Shown here: positions 54,151-62,273 of the stretch, piece after piece
Position numbering within the stretch: the stretch's first letter is position 1
How the letters are laid out: each line of letters opens with the position of its first letter
DNA from: Candidatus Tumulicola sp.
Lineage (GTDB): Bacteria; Vulcanimicrobiota; Vulcanimicrobiia; Eremiobacterales; Eremiobacteraceae
DNA: 64,000 bases
Direction of reading: 5' to 3'
NCBI GenBank assembly: GCA_035601835.1
Contig: DATNNM010000014.1
Coordinates: 1-64,000, forward strand
The notes under the pieces: generated by a model
Databases searched by the model: none
What the model saw: the letters and a program-made list of their open reading frames with translations, nothing else
Told to the model about the DNA's origin: nothing
Program-made: the position numbers and the translations under genes

Positions 54151-54594
54151 TCATGAGGCTAGCGCGATGCCGAGATACGCGAGTTGGTCGTTCCACTCGA
54201 TCGGCAGCATGAAGCGCGTTGAGGGGATGGCGAACGAAGGCTGCTGGCCATCCTGGATGGTCTCGGGAACCGAGATATGCAGCTGATTGCCGAACTGCTC
54301 GCGCGCGTTGCTGGCGATCGTGCTCGCCATCTCGCCGACCAAGTCGCGGCGCAAGCTGTCGTCGACATCCTTCTCGCCGATGCGATGCAGCACTTCGGTC
54401 AGAAAAGCGCTCGGCATGGTGATATAGATGCACCCTTCGTTCGAGCCGGACAAGCGGATGAAGCCGCTATAGTCCAGGAAGCTCGGCGGCCGGAATTCGA
54501 TGACCGGCTCGCGCAGATGCGGTTTCTGGCGCGCGATCTTCTGGAAATAGTTGACGACGATCCCGACGAAGAGATTGAGGTCGCTGTCCGTCAC
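54151..54594 (-). CDS. CheX-like phosphatase 1
   Basis: A 147-residue protein of the CheX/CheC fold. The helix carrying the active pair reads VGEMASTIASNAREQ, where CheX has ExxN; the Glu is present and the second position is Ser where Asn is usual, so activity may be altered. The rest fits the family (PSFLDYSGFIRLSGSNEGCI). CheX removes phosphate from CheY. It overlaps the second CheX-like gene by 4 bases. Confidence 0.75.
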   Translation of the reverse strand: MTDSDLNLFVGIVVNYFQKIARQKPHLREPVIEFRPPSFLDYSGFIRLSGSNEGCIYITMPSAFLTEVLHRIGEKDVDDSLRRDLVGEMASTIASNAREQFGNQLHISVPETIQDGQQPSFAIPSTRFMLPIEWNDQLAYLGIALAS

Positions 54595-55073
54595 GATACG
54601 GCTCCGTTCATCGACAGCGGCTCTTCATCTTTCAGGCAGACGATGAGCGACGAACGGTGCCCGTCCCACAGCACCGGGATCACGAACGTCGCGACGTTGT
54701 TCGGGAAGTGGATGGCTTCGGGACGGCCACGCAGCACCACCGGGACCGAGATGAGGAAGTTGCGGCCCAGGTGTTCGCGCGCGTTGCCGGAGATGGTGTT
54801 GGCGATCTCGCCCACAAAGTCCGCGCACATGTCGTCGGAGACGTCGGTCTCACCCAGCTGCTGCACCAGCTTTTGGACCATCAGGCGGGGTGCGGTGTAG
54901 TAGACGCAGCCGCGGTGCAGGCCCGTGATGCCGATGATGGCCGAAAAGTCGGAGATGATCTGGTCCGCCGGTTCCTTCAAAAACGGCGTGCCGATCTGCG
55001 CGGGCACTTCGGCTATCGTCTTGAAATAGTTGGCCGTCCCGTTGATGAACACGCGGATCTCTTCTTCCGTCAT
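54591..55073 (-). CDS. CheX-like phosphatase 2
   Basis: A 160-residue CheX-fold protein. The ExxN pair is intact in VGEIANTISGNAREHLG, unlike in its neighbour. The beta segment GITGLHRGCVYYTAPRLMVQ is typical. It lies four bases from the receiver gene whose product it likely dephosphorylates. Two CheX proteins in a row suggest a division of labour: one active phosphatase and one with a changed site. Confidence 0.78.
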   Translation of the reverse strand: MTEEEIRVFINGTANYFKTIAEVPAQIGTPFLKEPADQIISDFSAIIGITGLHRGCVYYTAPRLMVQKLVQQLGETDVSDDMCADFVGEIANTISGNAREHLGRNFLISVPVVLRGRPEAIHFPNNVATFVIPVLWDGHRSSLIVCLKDEEPLSMNGAVS

Positions 55074-55077
55074 GCTG

Positions 55078-55440
55078 TCAGTTCTCGAACAGTTCCGTGA
55101 GCTCTGTATCGAGCATCTCGGGGGTGAAGGGTTTGAGCAGGAACCCCTGCGCGCCGCGCTTGATCGCTTCGACCGCCGTGGCCTTGTCGGCTAGAGCTGA
55201 AATGACGAGGATGAGAGTGTCCGGCTTCTTGGCCAGGATCGCATCCACGCACGACAGTCCGTCCAGCTCGGGCATCGTGATGTCCATCGTGACGACGTCG
55301 GGCTCGAAAGCATCGAACTCTTTGAGCGCGTCCACGCCGTTGCCGGCCGTGCGGACCTCTTCAAAGCGCTGCCCGCCGATCATGCGCTCGATCGCGCGCC
55401 TGATCACGTTCGAGTCATCGACGATCAGCAGTTTCATCAT
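55078..55440 (-). CDS. CheY-like single-domain response regulator
   Basis: A 120-residue receiver domain with no output part. The acidic pair and phospho-site are visible (LLIVDDSNVIRRAIE, then DVVTMDITMPELDG), the Thr/Ser switch in LVISALADKAT and the Lys in GFLLKPFTPE. ATG 55440 is chosen, with a second ATG one codon later. It sits between the CheA-like kinase and two CheX-like phosphatases: the phosphorylation, dephosphorylation cycle is complete in four genes. Confidence 0.9.
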   Translation of the reverse strand: MMKLLIVDDSNVIRRAIERMIGGQRFEEVRTAGNGVDALKEFDAFEPDVVTMDITMPELDGLSCVDAILAKKPDTLILVISALADKATAVEAIKRGAQGFLLKPFTPEMLDTELTELFEN

Positions 55441-55460
55441 CCTCGTCTCGCCGCGCGCGG

Positions 55461-57644
55461 TCATTTCGGCAACATGAAGGAGAACTCGCAAAAACGCCCG
55501 GGCACGGCTTGTACCGAGATTTCGCCGCCCCATTCGTCGACCACCCGCTGCTTGATGATATCCATGCCCATGCCGCGGCCGGCTTCGGCGGTCGAACCGT
55601 TCCTGGTCGAGAAACCTGGCGCGAAGATAAGACTCGCGAGTTGAGAGTCATCGACGCTGCGCGCCTGGGCATCGGTGAGCAAGCCGCTTTCGACTGCGCG
55701 CGACCTGATCTTGACCGGGTCGAGGCCATGGCCGTCGTCGCGAAACGTGAACCCGAAGAAGTTCGCGGGGACTTTATCGCGCTTGCGGATGCTGATCGTC
55801 GCCGAGCGGGGCTTGCCCAAGCGTAGCCGTTCTTGCGGGTCTTCCACGCCGTGCGCGAGGCTGTTGCGCGTGAGTTGGATGAGCACGTCGCGCAGCAGCG
55901 GCCTCCGATCGGGCGCCACGTCGCGCGTGTCGAAACCGTTCGTCTCAACCTTGATCTCTTTGCCGAGCTTGAGCGCCAGCGATCGGGCGAGTCCCTCGAC
56001 CCCGGCGAGGATGTCGTCGCGAGTGGCCGGTGCGGCGGACCCCGGAGCCGGCGGCGTTGCGTGCGCCGGCGCGGCGACCACGCGCTGGATGCCCACAAGC
56101 TTCTCGCGCAGTTCCCCGAGCTCCTCAAGGTCTGAGCGCATCTGCGACTGAGCGATTGCGACCGCCAAGAAGTCGTCGCCGCTGAGCGATTTACGGCTGC
56201 GCAGGTCGGACAGCTTGGTTTCGAACTGTTCTGCCACTTCCTGGAAATAGTCGAGGTGCAAGTAAGCAGCATTTCCCTTGATGTTGTGCACGCAGCGGAA
56301 CACGGTGTTGAGCCGCTCGCGCATCAGGTTGAGCTGCGGGGTCCCGCCGGCCGTGAGATCCTCGGTCTTCAACGCGGCGTTGATCTGGTGAAGCTGCTCC
56401 TCGGCCAACTTGATGAACTCATCGAGCTGGACGGGGTCGACGTGTAGGATGCTCAAGAGCAGCTCGAATTGCCGGCGCTTGAGTTGTTCCGATTCGCGCA
56501 GCCGATTCTCGAGTTGGACGCGGGCCGTGACGTCCGTTACCGCGACGAACACGCGCGGAATGGTGGTCCCATCGTAGATGCGGCGGAACGTGAATTCGAG
56601 GAAACGCAAGAGAAAGCCGCCCTGGGGATCGGGGAAGTTGACCTCGACCTCGTCGAGCGGATTGACTTTGAGCACGGCGCGTTCTTTCTTGGCGGAATCG
56701 AAGAGCAGCGCCAAATAGTCCTTCGTCGTGTTGTACATCTTCTCGGTGAGGATGCGCTGCATGATCGCCAGGAAGTTCACGCCCGCCGGCTCGGGCAGCC
56801 TGAGGATCTGCTTGACCTCACGCGAGTATTGGCTGGAGATCCGATACAGCGGATCGATCAGCAGCAGACCCTGCGTGACCGTGTTCATGATCAGGTCGGT
56901 GCCGGCTTGCGCTTCCGCGAGTTGGCGCGAGCGCGCATCGATCTCGACGTTTTTGTCCTCGAGATTGATGGCGTAGCCTTCGATTTCGCGCTGCCCTTCC
57001 TGTACTCGCAAGAACAGCAGCCCGACGAAAGCTACAAAACCGAGGATGCCGATGACGCCGAACAGATTGCGTGGTGCCGTCAGCGGCACGAGCGCGCGCG
57101 CTGAGGCGGCCCGCACCGCTAGAGAGAGCGCTGTGGTCTGGTCGAGCAGCGGTCCTGCGTTCTTGCGGGCGTATGCGACCGCCAGGGGCAGCGCGGCTGC
57201 ATCGCCGCCTTTGAGTTTTTCGATCAAACGCGCGAGGGGCTGCCACAAGGCTTGGGCCTGTTGCGCAGCGGTCAAGCCGGGACCTGACGGCAGCGGGTCC
57301 AGGTTCAATTGCGCGCCGCTCGAGTCGGTGAGGATGCCGCCGCGCACGAAGGCGTTCAGTTCGGTATCGAACTGCTCCGAGGCCGTGAGCAGGTTTGCGA
57401 TGTCGGCTTGCGGGGACTTCCGTCCCGAGGCTTCGGTCTGCACTGCCAGCAGCAATTCCGGAACGCGCTGTGACAGCATGCGTTCGCGTTCGGCTGCGTC
57501 GACTTGGATCGCTTGTGTCTGCGATCGCTGCGAGATCGCGTCGTCGTAGAAGATGACTCCCGCCAGCGAAAGGATGAAGGCAAGGGTGCACAACGTCGTG
57601 GCGACGTTTTGCGCGATGCGGATCCAAACGGAGCGCTCGTTCAC
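55461..57644 (-). CDS. Membrane-bound CheA-like histidine kinase with PAS and Hpt domains
   Basis: A 727-residue kinase. Two membrane helices (about 11-33 and 192-212) enclose a periplasmic sensor domain (VDAAERERMLSQRVPELLLA-like, of the PilJ/nitrate-sensor type). A PAS-like cytoplasmic domain follows (about 240-380, NTVTQGLLLIDPLYRIS). The Hpt domain (near residue 455) has CVHNIKGNAAYL, with the phospho-His. The catalytic domain ends the protein with the N-box LTRNSLAHGVEDPQER, which is the CheA form, and G-boxes DDGHGLDP and GRGMGMDIIKQRV. No dimerisation P3 or CheW-like P5 domain is seen. It is therefore a self-contained membrane CheA that needs no separate receptor. The GTG or ATG start lies near the OFA transporter's 3' end. 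Confidence 0.88.
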   Translation of the reverse strand: MNERSVWIRIAQNVATTLCTLAFILSLAGVIFYDDAISQRSQTQAIQVDAAERERMLSQRVPELLLAVQTEASGRKSPQADIANLLTASEQFDTELNAFVRGGILTDSSGAQLNLDPLPSGPGLTAAQQAQALWQPLARLIEKLKGGDAAALPLAVAYARKNAGPLLDQTTALSLAVRAASARALVPLTAPRNLFGVIGILGFVAFVGLLFLRVQEGQREIEGYAINLEDKNVEIDARSRQLAEAQAGTDLIMNTVTQGLLLIDPLYRISSQYSREVKQILRLPEPAGVNFLAIMQRILTEKMYNTTKDYLALLFDSAKKERAVLKVNPLDEVEVNFPDPQGGFLLRFLEFTFRRIYDGTTIPRVFVAVTDVTARVQLENRLRESEQLKRRQFELLLSILHVDPVQLDEFIKLAEEQLHQINAALKTEDLTAGGTPQLNLMRERLNTVFRCVHNIKGNAAYLHLDYFQEVAEQFETKLSDLRSRKSLSGDDFLAVAIAQSQMRSDLEELGELREKLVGIQRVVAAPAHATPPAPGSAAPATRDDILAGVEGLARSLALKLGKEIKVETNGFDTRDVAPDRRPLLRDVLIQLTRNSLAHGVEDPQERLRLGKPRSATISIRKRDKVPANFFGFTFRDDGHGLDPVKIRSRAVESGLLTDAQARSVDDSQLASLIFAPGFSTRNGSTAEAGRGMGMDIIKQRVVDEWGGEISVQAVPGRFCEFSFMLPK

Positions 57645-57657
57645 GCGCCTGAGCCGG

Positions 57658-58989
57658 TCACTGCGCCGCCGGGAGGGTCGCCGGGGCGGCCGTCTCTTCG
57701 GGTTTGCGGATGATGAACGGGATGATCATCGCGACGATGGGGAGGATTGCGGCCGGGACGATCGCGCCGCTGAACGAGCCCGTGGCGTCTTTCACCGCCG
57801 AGATGAACAGCGGTCCGAGCAGTCCAGCGCAGCCCCACGCGGTGAGCACCAAGCCATAGTTCGCGCCGAAATGCTTGGTGCCGAAGTAGTCGGCGTTGAA
57901 CGCCGGCATGACGCCGAATCCGCCGCCGTACGAGAGCAAGACGATGAAGTAGGATGCCGCGATGAACGTGATGTCGGTGAGGTGCCCCAGCGTGAAATAC
58001 ACCGCGACTTGAAGTCCGAAGATGAAGACGAAGGCGGCGTTCCGGCCGATGTAGTCGGAGAGGGTTCCCCAGACGATGCGGCCCGTGCCGTTTGCGAGCG
58101 CGACCGTGGCGTACGCCGCTGCCGCGACAGCGACCGGCGCTTTGCTCAATTCTTGGATGATGGGCACGGCGTTGCTGATGAGCAAGATGCCGCAGCTGAC
58201 GTTGAGGAACAGCATCAGCCATTGCATGTAGAACTGCCCGGTGGTCAGCATTTCTTCGGTCGTGAAGGGACGCGTCGCCAGGGTGGCAGCCGCGGCTCTG
58301 CCGGGGCGGATGTAGAGAGCCGGCGGATTGTCCACGAACACGGCACAGGCCAGGCCGACGATGATGATCGCGATGCCGGAAATGACGAAGATCGTCATGA
58401 GATCGTGGACTTGGCTCGGCGCCAACGAGTAGCGATAGTGATCGAACGCGACGTGCGCTGCGAGCGCGTCCGCTTTGGCCTTTGCGTAGACGCCCGCGGC
58501 CTTCGCCACGTCCGTGAACGTCGGCATGTATTTCAGGGCGTTGTTGTAGATGTAGCTTCCCAAGCCGAAGCCCATGATGATCAGGCCGCCGCCGAAACCG
58601 CGCGCGTCGGGGAACCACTTGATCACCGCGGACACGCAGGCGATGTATCCGAAGCCCAATCCTAATCCGCCCAGCACGCCGTAGGTGGCGTACAGCCACA
58701 GCGGACCAAATTGCGGTGTGCCGAGGCCTGCCAGGATGTTCCCCGCGCCCCACATCACCACAGCCGCGAGAAGCACAAAGCGCGGCCCGCTGACGTCTTG
58801 CCAGCGGCCGCCGACAGCGGCGCCGATGCCTAAGAAGAGGTTAGCGAGCGCGAACGCCCACGTGGTGGTCGTGTTCGACCAGCCGAAGCTCGCGAGCAGG
58901 GGTTGGGTGAACAGGCTCCATGAGTACACGGTGCCCAAGCATACCATTACGAGCACGCCGGCCAGCGCGACGACCCAGCGGTTCTTCAT
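57658..58989 (-). CDS. OFA-family MFS transporter (oxalate/formate antiporter-like)
   Basis: A 443-residue protein with about 12 membrane helices. ATG 58989 gives MKNRWVVALAGVLVMVCLGT and YSWSLFTQPLLASFGWSNTT, the conserved start of the OFA group, with GAGG four bases upstream. Internal blocks YGGGFGVMPAFNADYFGTKH and NYGLVLTAWGCAGLLGPLF are also typical. Members exchange organic acids such as oxalate/formate or act as carboxylate porters. The substrate here cannot be told. It lies upstream of the chemosensory kinase on the same strand, 13 bases away, so it may be read through. Confidence 0.85.
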   Translation of the reverse strand: MKNRWVVALAGVLVMVCLGTVYSWSLFTQPLLASFGWSNTTTTWAFALANLFLGIGAAVGGRWQDVSGPRFVLLAAVVMWGAGNILAGLGTPQFGPLWLYATYGVLGGLGLGFGYIACVSAVIKWFPDARGFGGGLIIMGFGLGSYIYNNALKYMPTFTDVAKAAGVYAKAKADALAAHVAFDHYRYSLAPSQVHDLMTIFVISGIAIIIVGLACAVFVDNPPALYIRPGRAAAATLATRPFTTEEMLTTGQFYMQWLMLFLNVSCGILLISNAVPIIQELSKAPVAVAAAAYATVALANGTGRIVWGTLSDYIGRNAAFVFIFGLQVAVYFTLGHLTDITFIAASYFIVLLSYGGGFGVMPAFNADYFGTKHFGANYGLVLTAWGCAGLLGPLFISAVKDATGSFSGAIVPAAILPIVAMIIPFIIRKPEETAAPATLPAAQ

Positions 58990-59088
58990 CTGACCTCTAT
59001 AGGACTTGCGGCGCAGGCTTGCGGTTACAGCCGCGCCCTTCCTTAATAATCGGCCAAAAACAGCCCCTAATGTAGCGTTTTGGCTAGG

Positions 59089-59135
59089 CCGTAGCCGCGG
59101 ACCGATCAACACCGTAGCCACGGACCTTTAGGTCC
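59089..59135. repeat. Imperfect direct repeat and hairpin (repeat C)
   Basis: CCGTAGCCGCGGACC (59089-59103) and CCGTAGCCACGGACC (59112-59126) differ by one base. The second runs into GGACCT-TT-AGGTCC (59122-59135), a 6-bp hairpin. The gap 58990-59151 between the transporter and tRNA-Leu holds only this. Confidence 0.55.
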
Positions 59136-59151
59136 ATGTCGCGCCTCGGGC

Positions 59152-59235
59152 TGGGCAAGACAGGAATCGAACCTGCAAGGGTGTTACCCCACCGGATTCT
59201 AAGTCCGGCGCGTCTGCCAGTTCCGCCACTTGCCC
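59152..59235 (-). tRNA. tRNA-Leu (TAG)
   Basis: On the minus strand the acceptor GGGCAAG pairs with CTTGCCC. The anticodon stem CCGGA/TCCGG encloses CTTAGAA with TAG, a long variable arm (GGTGGGGTAACACCC region) marks a class II tRNA, and the T-arm has GGTTCGATTCC. CCA is not encoded. The 5' end is duplicated 2 kb away (61277-61290). Confidence 0.92.
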
Positions 59236-59323
59236 AGGCTAATTTTAAAAGGGTTCGCGGCTAATCGGTGCCATCCATCGCGCTTCTGCAATCATTCTTG
59301 TAACCAGATTTCCTGAAATAGCG

Positions 59324-59980
59324 CTAGGCGCGGTAGCTGACTCCAAGGTAGCTCAAGAAGACGCGGGTGAGTTCGCGGGCTAGTTCATCGTCATTCCGCG
59401 GGAGGCGCGGGTCCTCCATCTCGGGCAAGACATCGAGCACCACGATCTCCTGCAAGGCGGCTCCGAGGAGCATCAGCGCGAACGTGACCGCTTTTGCCGG
59501 ATGCGGGTGCCGGATCTCCTTCCGCTTGAGCAACAAGAAGTCGGCGACACGCTGAACCGACCGCACCTCAACCTCGACAACCTTCTTCTTGAAGGCCGTG
59601 TCCGGGTGGGCCAAGATGAACTGGTGGATCGCGCGCAGCATCCGCGCGTTCTTGCGGTGGGCTGCAAGGCTCGTCTTCACGGCCATCTTGGCGAAGTCAG
59701 ACAGCGACCCAAGCTTGGCAAGCTTCGGCGTCAGGACCGCCGCGTTCGCCGCCTCCAACCGCTGCACGAAATCCAGCACCGCACTTCGTATTAGGGCGTC
59801 CTTGTCGGGGAAGCGCCGGTACACCGAGCCCGCGGAAAGCCCGGCACGAGCGGCGACGCGCGGGACGGTCGCCGCTTCGAGCCCCTTTTCATTCAGGATC
59901 TCACGGGCTGCTCGCATCAGGCGCGCCTGAGATTCCTTGCTGCGCGCCTGCTGCGGTTCAAGGGTCTTTTTTCGGACCAT
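59324..59980 (-). CDS. TetR-family transcriptional regulator
   Basis: A 218-residue repressor. The helix-turn-helix is clear near the N-terminus: QARLMRAAREILNEKGLEAA then VPRVAARAGLSAGSVYRRFP. The C-terminal ligand domain is helical, with no recognisable ligand signature. It is divergent from the MFS gene, and a TetR-type operator overlaps that gene's promoter, so it most likely controls the pump and itself. ATG 59980 is used. Confidence 0.88.
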   Translation of the reverse strand: MVRKKTLEPQQARSKESQARLMRAAREILNEKGLEAATVPRVAARAGLSAGSVYRRFPDKDALIRSAVLDFVQRLEAANAAVLTPKLAKLGSLSDFAKMAVKTSLAAHRKNARMLRAIHQFILAHPDTAFKKKVVEVEVRSVQRVADFLLLKRKEIRHPHPAKAVTFALMLLGAALQEIVVLDVLPEMEDPRLPRNDDELARELTRVFLSYLGVSYRA

Positions 59981-60014
59981 CGCTGCTCAATCCAACGCTC
60001 TCGTCCATCGGGTC

Positions 60015-60051
60015 TTGACAGAACGTGAATGTAGGTTTACATTTACATTCA
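60015..60051 (+). promoter_or_regulatory. MFS promoter with overlapping TetR operator; probably leaderless
   Basis: TTGACA (60015-60020), 17 bases, then TACATT (60038-60043): a good sigma-70-like promoter. TGAATGTA (60026-60033) and TACATTCA (60044-60051) form an 8-bp inverted repeat that overlaps the -10 box, as expected for a TetR operator. The expected start of transcription falls at or within a few bases of the ATG at 60051, so the message would be leaderless. Confidence 0.65.
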
Positions 60052-61274
60052 TGGCAAGCACAATCCTTTCCGCTTCGAATGCCGCCCGGCACCCCTTACG
60101 CAGTCCTGCCTTCCGGCTGCTATGGATCGGCCGTACGGTCTCAAATCTCGGAGATCAATTCTACCTCGTCGCGCTGCCGTGGCTCGTTCTTCAACTGACC
60201 AACTCCAGCCTCGCGCTGGGCACGATCATGATGACGGCGACGATCCCCGTCGCCGTGCTCATGCTGGTGGGCGGAGCGGTCAGCGACCGTTTTTCGGCGC
60301 GCAAAATCTGGATGCTGACGACGTCTGCGCGCACGCTGTCCGTCACCTTAGTCGGCCTGCTCGTCTGGTTCCATGCGCTCCAGCTCTGGCACGTCTACGT
60401 GCTCGCGCTACTCTTTGGAGTCGCTGACGCCTTTGCGGCTCCCGCTGCTCAGACGTTCTTGCCCTCGCTTGTGGACCGGGAACAATTGCCGGCAGCAAAC
60501 TCGGTCACGCAAATGACCCAGCAGCTTACGACCATCCTGGGTCCGGCACCGGCCGGGCTCGTCATCAGAGCGTTTGGCGTGGCTTGGGCATTTTTCATCG
60601 ATGCATTTAGTTTTCTCTTCGTCATGGCCGCGCTCTGGCGGTTGCCTGACCCCCAACGCTCACAAACCGCCGCCAAGAAAGGACTGCTGCACTCCATCGC
60701 TGAGGGGCTGCACTACATCAACAGCGATGCTGCGTTGCGCTCGCTGCTCATCCTCGCGGCGGCGTTGAACTTCTGCCTTTCTGGGCCGATCTCGATAGGC
60801 TTGGCCTGGATCGCCAAACAGAACTTTGCGTCGCCCGTGGCATTCAGCATCTTTGTTTCAGCCGTGGCCCTCGGTTCGCTAATAGGCGCGGCTCTCGCTG
60901 GGCTCTATAAACCGCGCCGGCGTGGGGTCACGATGATCGTGGTGAGCGCGCTGATCGCGTTGTTCACCGGGCTTCTCGGTTTGCTGGCGCACGCGTGGCT
61001 CTTGGCAGTCGTTCTGCTGGCGATGGGCGCTGCGGCCGGCTTCTTGAACGTGCACATCATCGCTTGGTTCCAGCAGCGCGTTGAACGCGAAATGCTCGGC
61101 CGGGCGACCAGCGTGCTCATGTTTGCGGCCGTTGGACTCGCACCCGTTTCGCTGCTGCTCGCGGGTCTCGCAGTGAAATGGAACCTCACGGCGATGTTCG
61201 TCAGTTCCGCCGTCTTGATGTTCCTGGCTGCCGCCGTCGCAGCGTTGACAAAACCGGTTAGGGAAATTCAGTAA
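60051..61274 (+). CDS. MFS transporter, drug efflux-like
   Basis: A 407-residue protein with 12 predicted helices in two halves. ATG 60051 gives MASTILSASNAARHPLRSPA, and the sugar-like motif GGAVSDRFSARKIWMLTTSA marks helix 2-3 as in the major facilitator family. AALTKPVREIQ ends it. The closest match by pattern is the drug-efflux type (MFS with NLGDQFYLVALPWLVLQL). The divergent TetR gene and operator suggest that it is induced by a toxic ligand. Confidence 0.87.
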   Translation: MASTILSASNAARHPLRSPAFRLLWIGRTVSNLGDQFYLVALPWLVLQLTNSSLALGTIMMTATIPVAVLMLVGGAVSDRFSARKIWMLTTSARTLSVTLVGLLVWFHALQLWHVYVLALLFGVADAFAAPAAQTFLPSLVDREQLPAANSVTQMTQQLTTILGPAPAGLVIRAFGVAWAFFIDAFSFLFVMAALWRLPDPQRSQTAAKKGLLHSIAEGLHYINSDAALRSLLILAAALNFCLSGPISIGLAWIAKQNFASPVAFSIFVSAVALGSLIGAALAGLYKPRRRGVTMIVVSALIALFTGLLGLLAHAWLLAVVLLAMGAAAGFLNVHIIAWFQQRVEREMLGRATSVLMFAAVGLAPVSLLLAGLAVKWNLTAMFVSSAVLMFLAAAVAALTKPVREIQ

Positions 61275-61276
61275 TG

Positions 61277-61290
61277 CCGCCACTTGCCCA
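61277..61290. repeat. 14-bp copy of the tRNA-Leu 5' end (att-like direct repeat)
   Basis: CCGCCACTTGCCCA here is identical to 59223-59236, which covers the first bases of tRNA-Leu. The TetR/MFS pair lies between the copies. Such tRNA-end duplications often mark a past integration event, although integration more often uses the 3' end of the tRNA. No integrase gene is between them. Confidence 0.5.
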
Positions 61291-61293
61291 CGC

Positions 61294-61611
61294 CTATATT
61301 GGATTTTCTCGGATTCGCCGCCAATGAGCCAATATTGCCGCCGCTACGTCTGCCGGCTCTTCCTGGTCCCATCGGACCCTAATAACACCTGAAATTGGAG
61401 GCAGGCTTGCATCTGTCGCCACGAAGCATTCGTAGACACCAGCGTCAACCGCGCGGTAGCCGAACTCAAAATCGCCGAATCTTCGAGATGCGCCGCTCGA
61501 ATTCGTTGACCCGGCTACCTTTCCGATCTCCTCAAAGTAAGTTTTTATCCAAGCGTCCCGGCGGTCCGCCCACTCCAGGTCATCCAGCGATGGGAAATCT
61601 ACGTTTTCCAT
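61294..61611 (-). CDS. Small protein of unknown function (105 aa)
   Basis: A 105-residue soluble protein, acidic at its start (DFPSLDDLEWADRRDAWIKT), then strands (FEFGYRAVDAGVYECFVATD) and a helical end (AAAILAHWRRIRENPI). It looks like a compact alpha-beta protein. No signal peptide or motif. ATG 61611 has a GAGAG-type site upstream. It converges on the MFS gene, about 20 bases away, and is the first gene past the att-like copy. Its fold is not recognised and it could be from the same island. Confidence 0.55.
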   Translation of the reverse strand: MENVDFPSLDDLEWADRRDAWIKTYFEEIGKVAGSTNSSGASRRFGDFEFGYRAVDAGVYECFVATDASLPPISGVIRVRWDQEEPADVAAAILAHWRRIRENPI

Positions 61612-61633
61612 GAACTGCTCTCAGTTCGGGGCG

Positions 61634-62098
61634 CTAGCCCTCGGCGTGATGCTCCACGCGTAGGAGATTGCGCACCGTGCCGTCCGGAGACGCATCGCGT
61701 GCCAGCAGATCGGCCCGGCGCCACTCCTCGTCGTCAGACACGACGCCCTGCAGCAAAAGCGTGTCCCCGACGGCATCGACGACGATAGGCCGCTCGCGCA
61801 GCCGGTCGTCTTGCCCCAAAGCCCGGCGCAGTTTTGCGATCGGCGAATGCGACTTCGCAATCATTTCGCGCACGGCCGCGAAGACTTGCTCGGTCACGCG
61901 CATCATGGTGCTCGCGCCGACGTAAACGGCCGCCGTAAGCCGGTCTTGATCGGAGCGCAGTACGCGGGCAAGACGTGCGGTGCCGTAGCGAAGCCGGCGC
62001 GCCATCTCCAACCTGCAGGCAGGCGGAGACGCGATCAGGCCGGCGACTGCTCCCAGGAGTGCCGCGGAAGCGATTCCGCTTGTAAGTCGAGTGTCCAC
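61634..62098 (-). CDS. BON-domain-like protein
   Basis: A 154-residue protein. GTG 62098 is chosen, with a GGGGGCGACAA purine-rich stretch upstream; a longer frame would run into the tRNA-Lys gene. The first 40 residues hold a hydrophobic segment (SGIASAALLGAVAGLIASPP). The C-terminal part, PIVVDAVGDTLLLQGVVSDD followed by EEWRRADLLARDASPDGTV, matches the BON pattern (a strand, a helix, then the VxNLL strand), a phospholipid- or protein-interacting envelope domain. Likely membrane-associated. The start is uncertain. It lies between tRNA-Lys and the small unknown. Confidence 0.6.
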   Translation of the reverse strand: MDTRLTSGIASAALLGAVAGLIASPPACRLEMARRLRYGTARLARVLRSDQDRLTAAVYVGASTMMRVTEQVFAAVREMIAKSHSPIAKLRRALGQDDRLRERPIVVDAVGDTLLLQGVVSDDEEWRRADLLARDASPDGTVRNLLRVEHHAEG

Positions 62099-62121
62099 TT
62101 GTCGCCCCCGTTTTGTTCGAG

Positions 62122-62197
62122 TGGTGCGTCGTGAGGGACTTGAACCCACAACCAACGGATTAAGAGTCCGCTGCTCTACCAATTGAGCTAACGACGC
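62122..62197 (-). tRNA. tRNA-Lys (CTT)
   Basis: On the minus strand GCGTCGT pairs with ACGACGC, the D-arm is AGCTCAATTGGTAGAGC, the anticodon loop is CTCTTAA with CTT and the T-arm is GTGGGTTCAAGTCCC. ACCA at the 3' end (62122-62125) includes an encoded CCA. Confidence 0.95.
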
Positions 62198-62273
62198 GCG
62201 CGGCGCATTTCGCCGAAGCGGATATTACTACATGCGCACGAATTGTACCCTTCGTTTCTTAGGAGGTCTAGCG

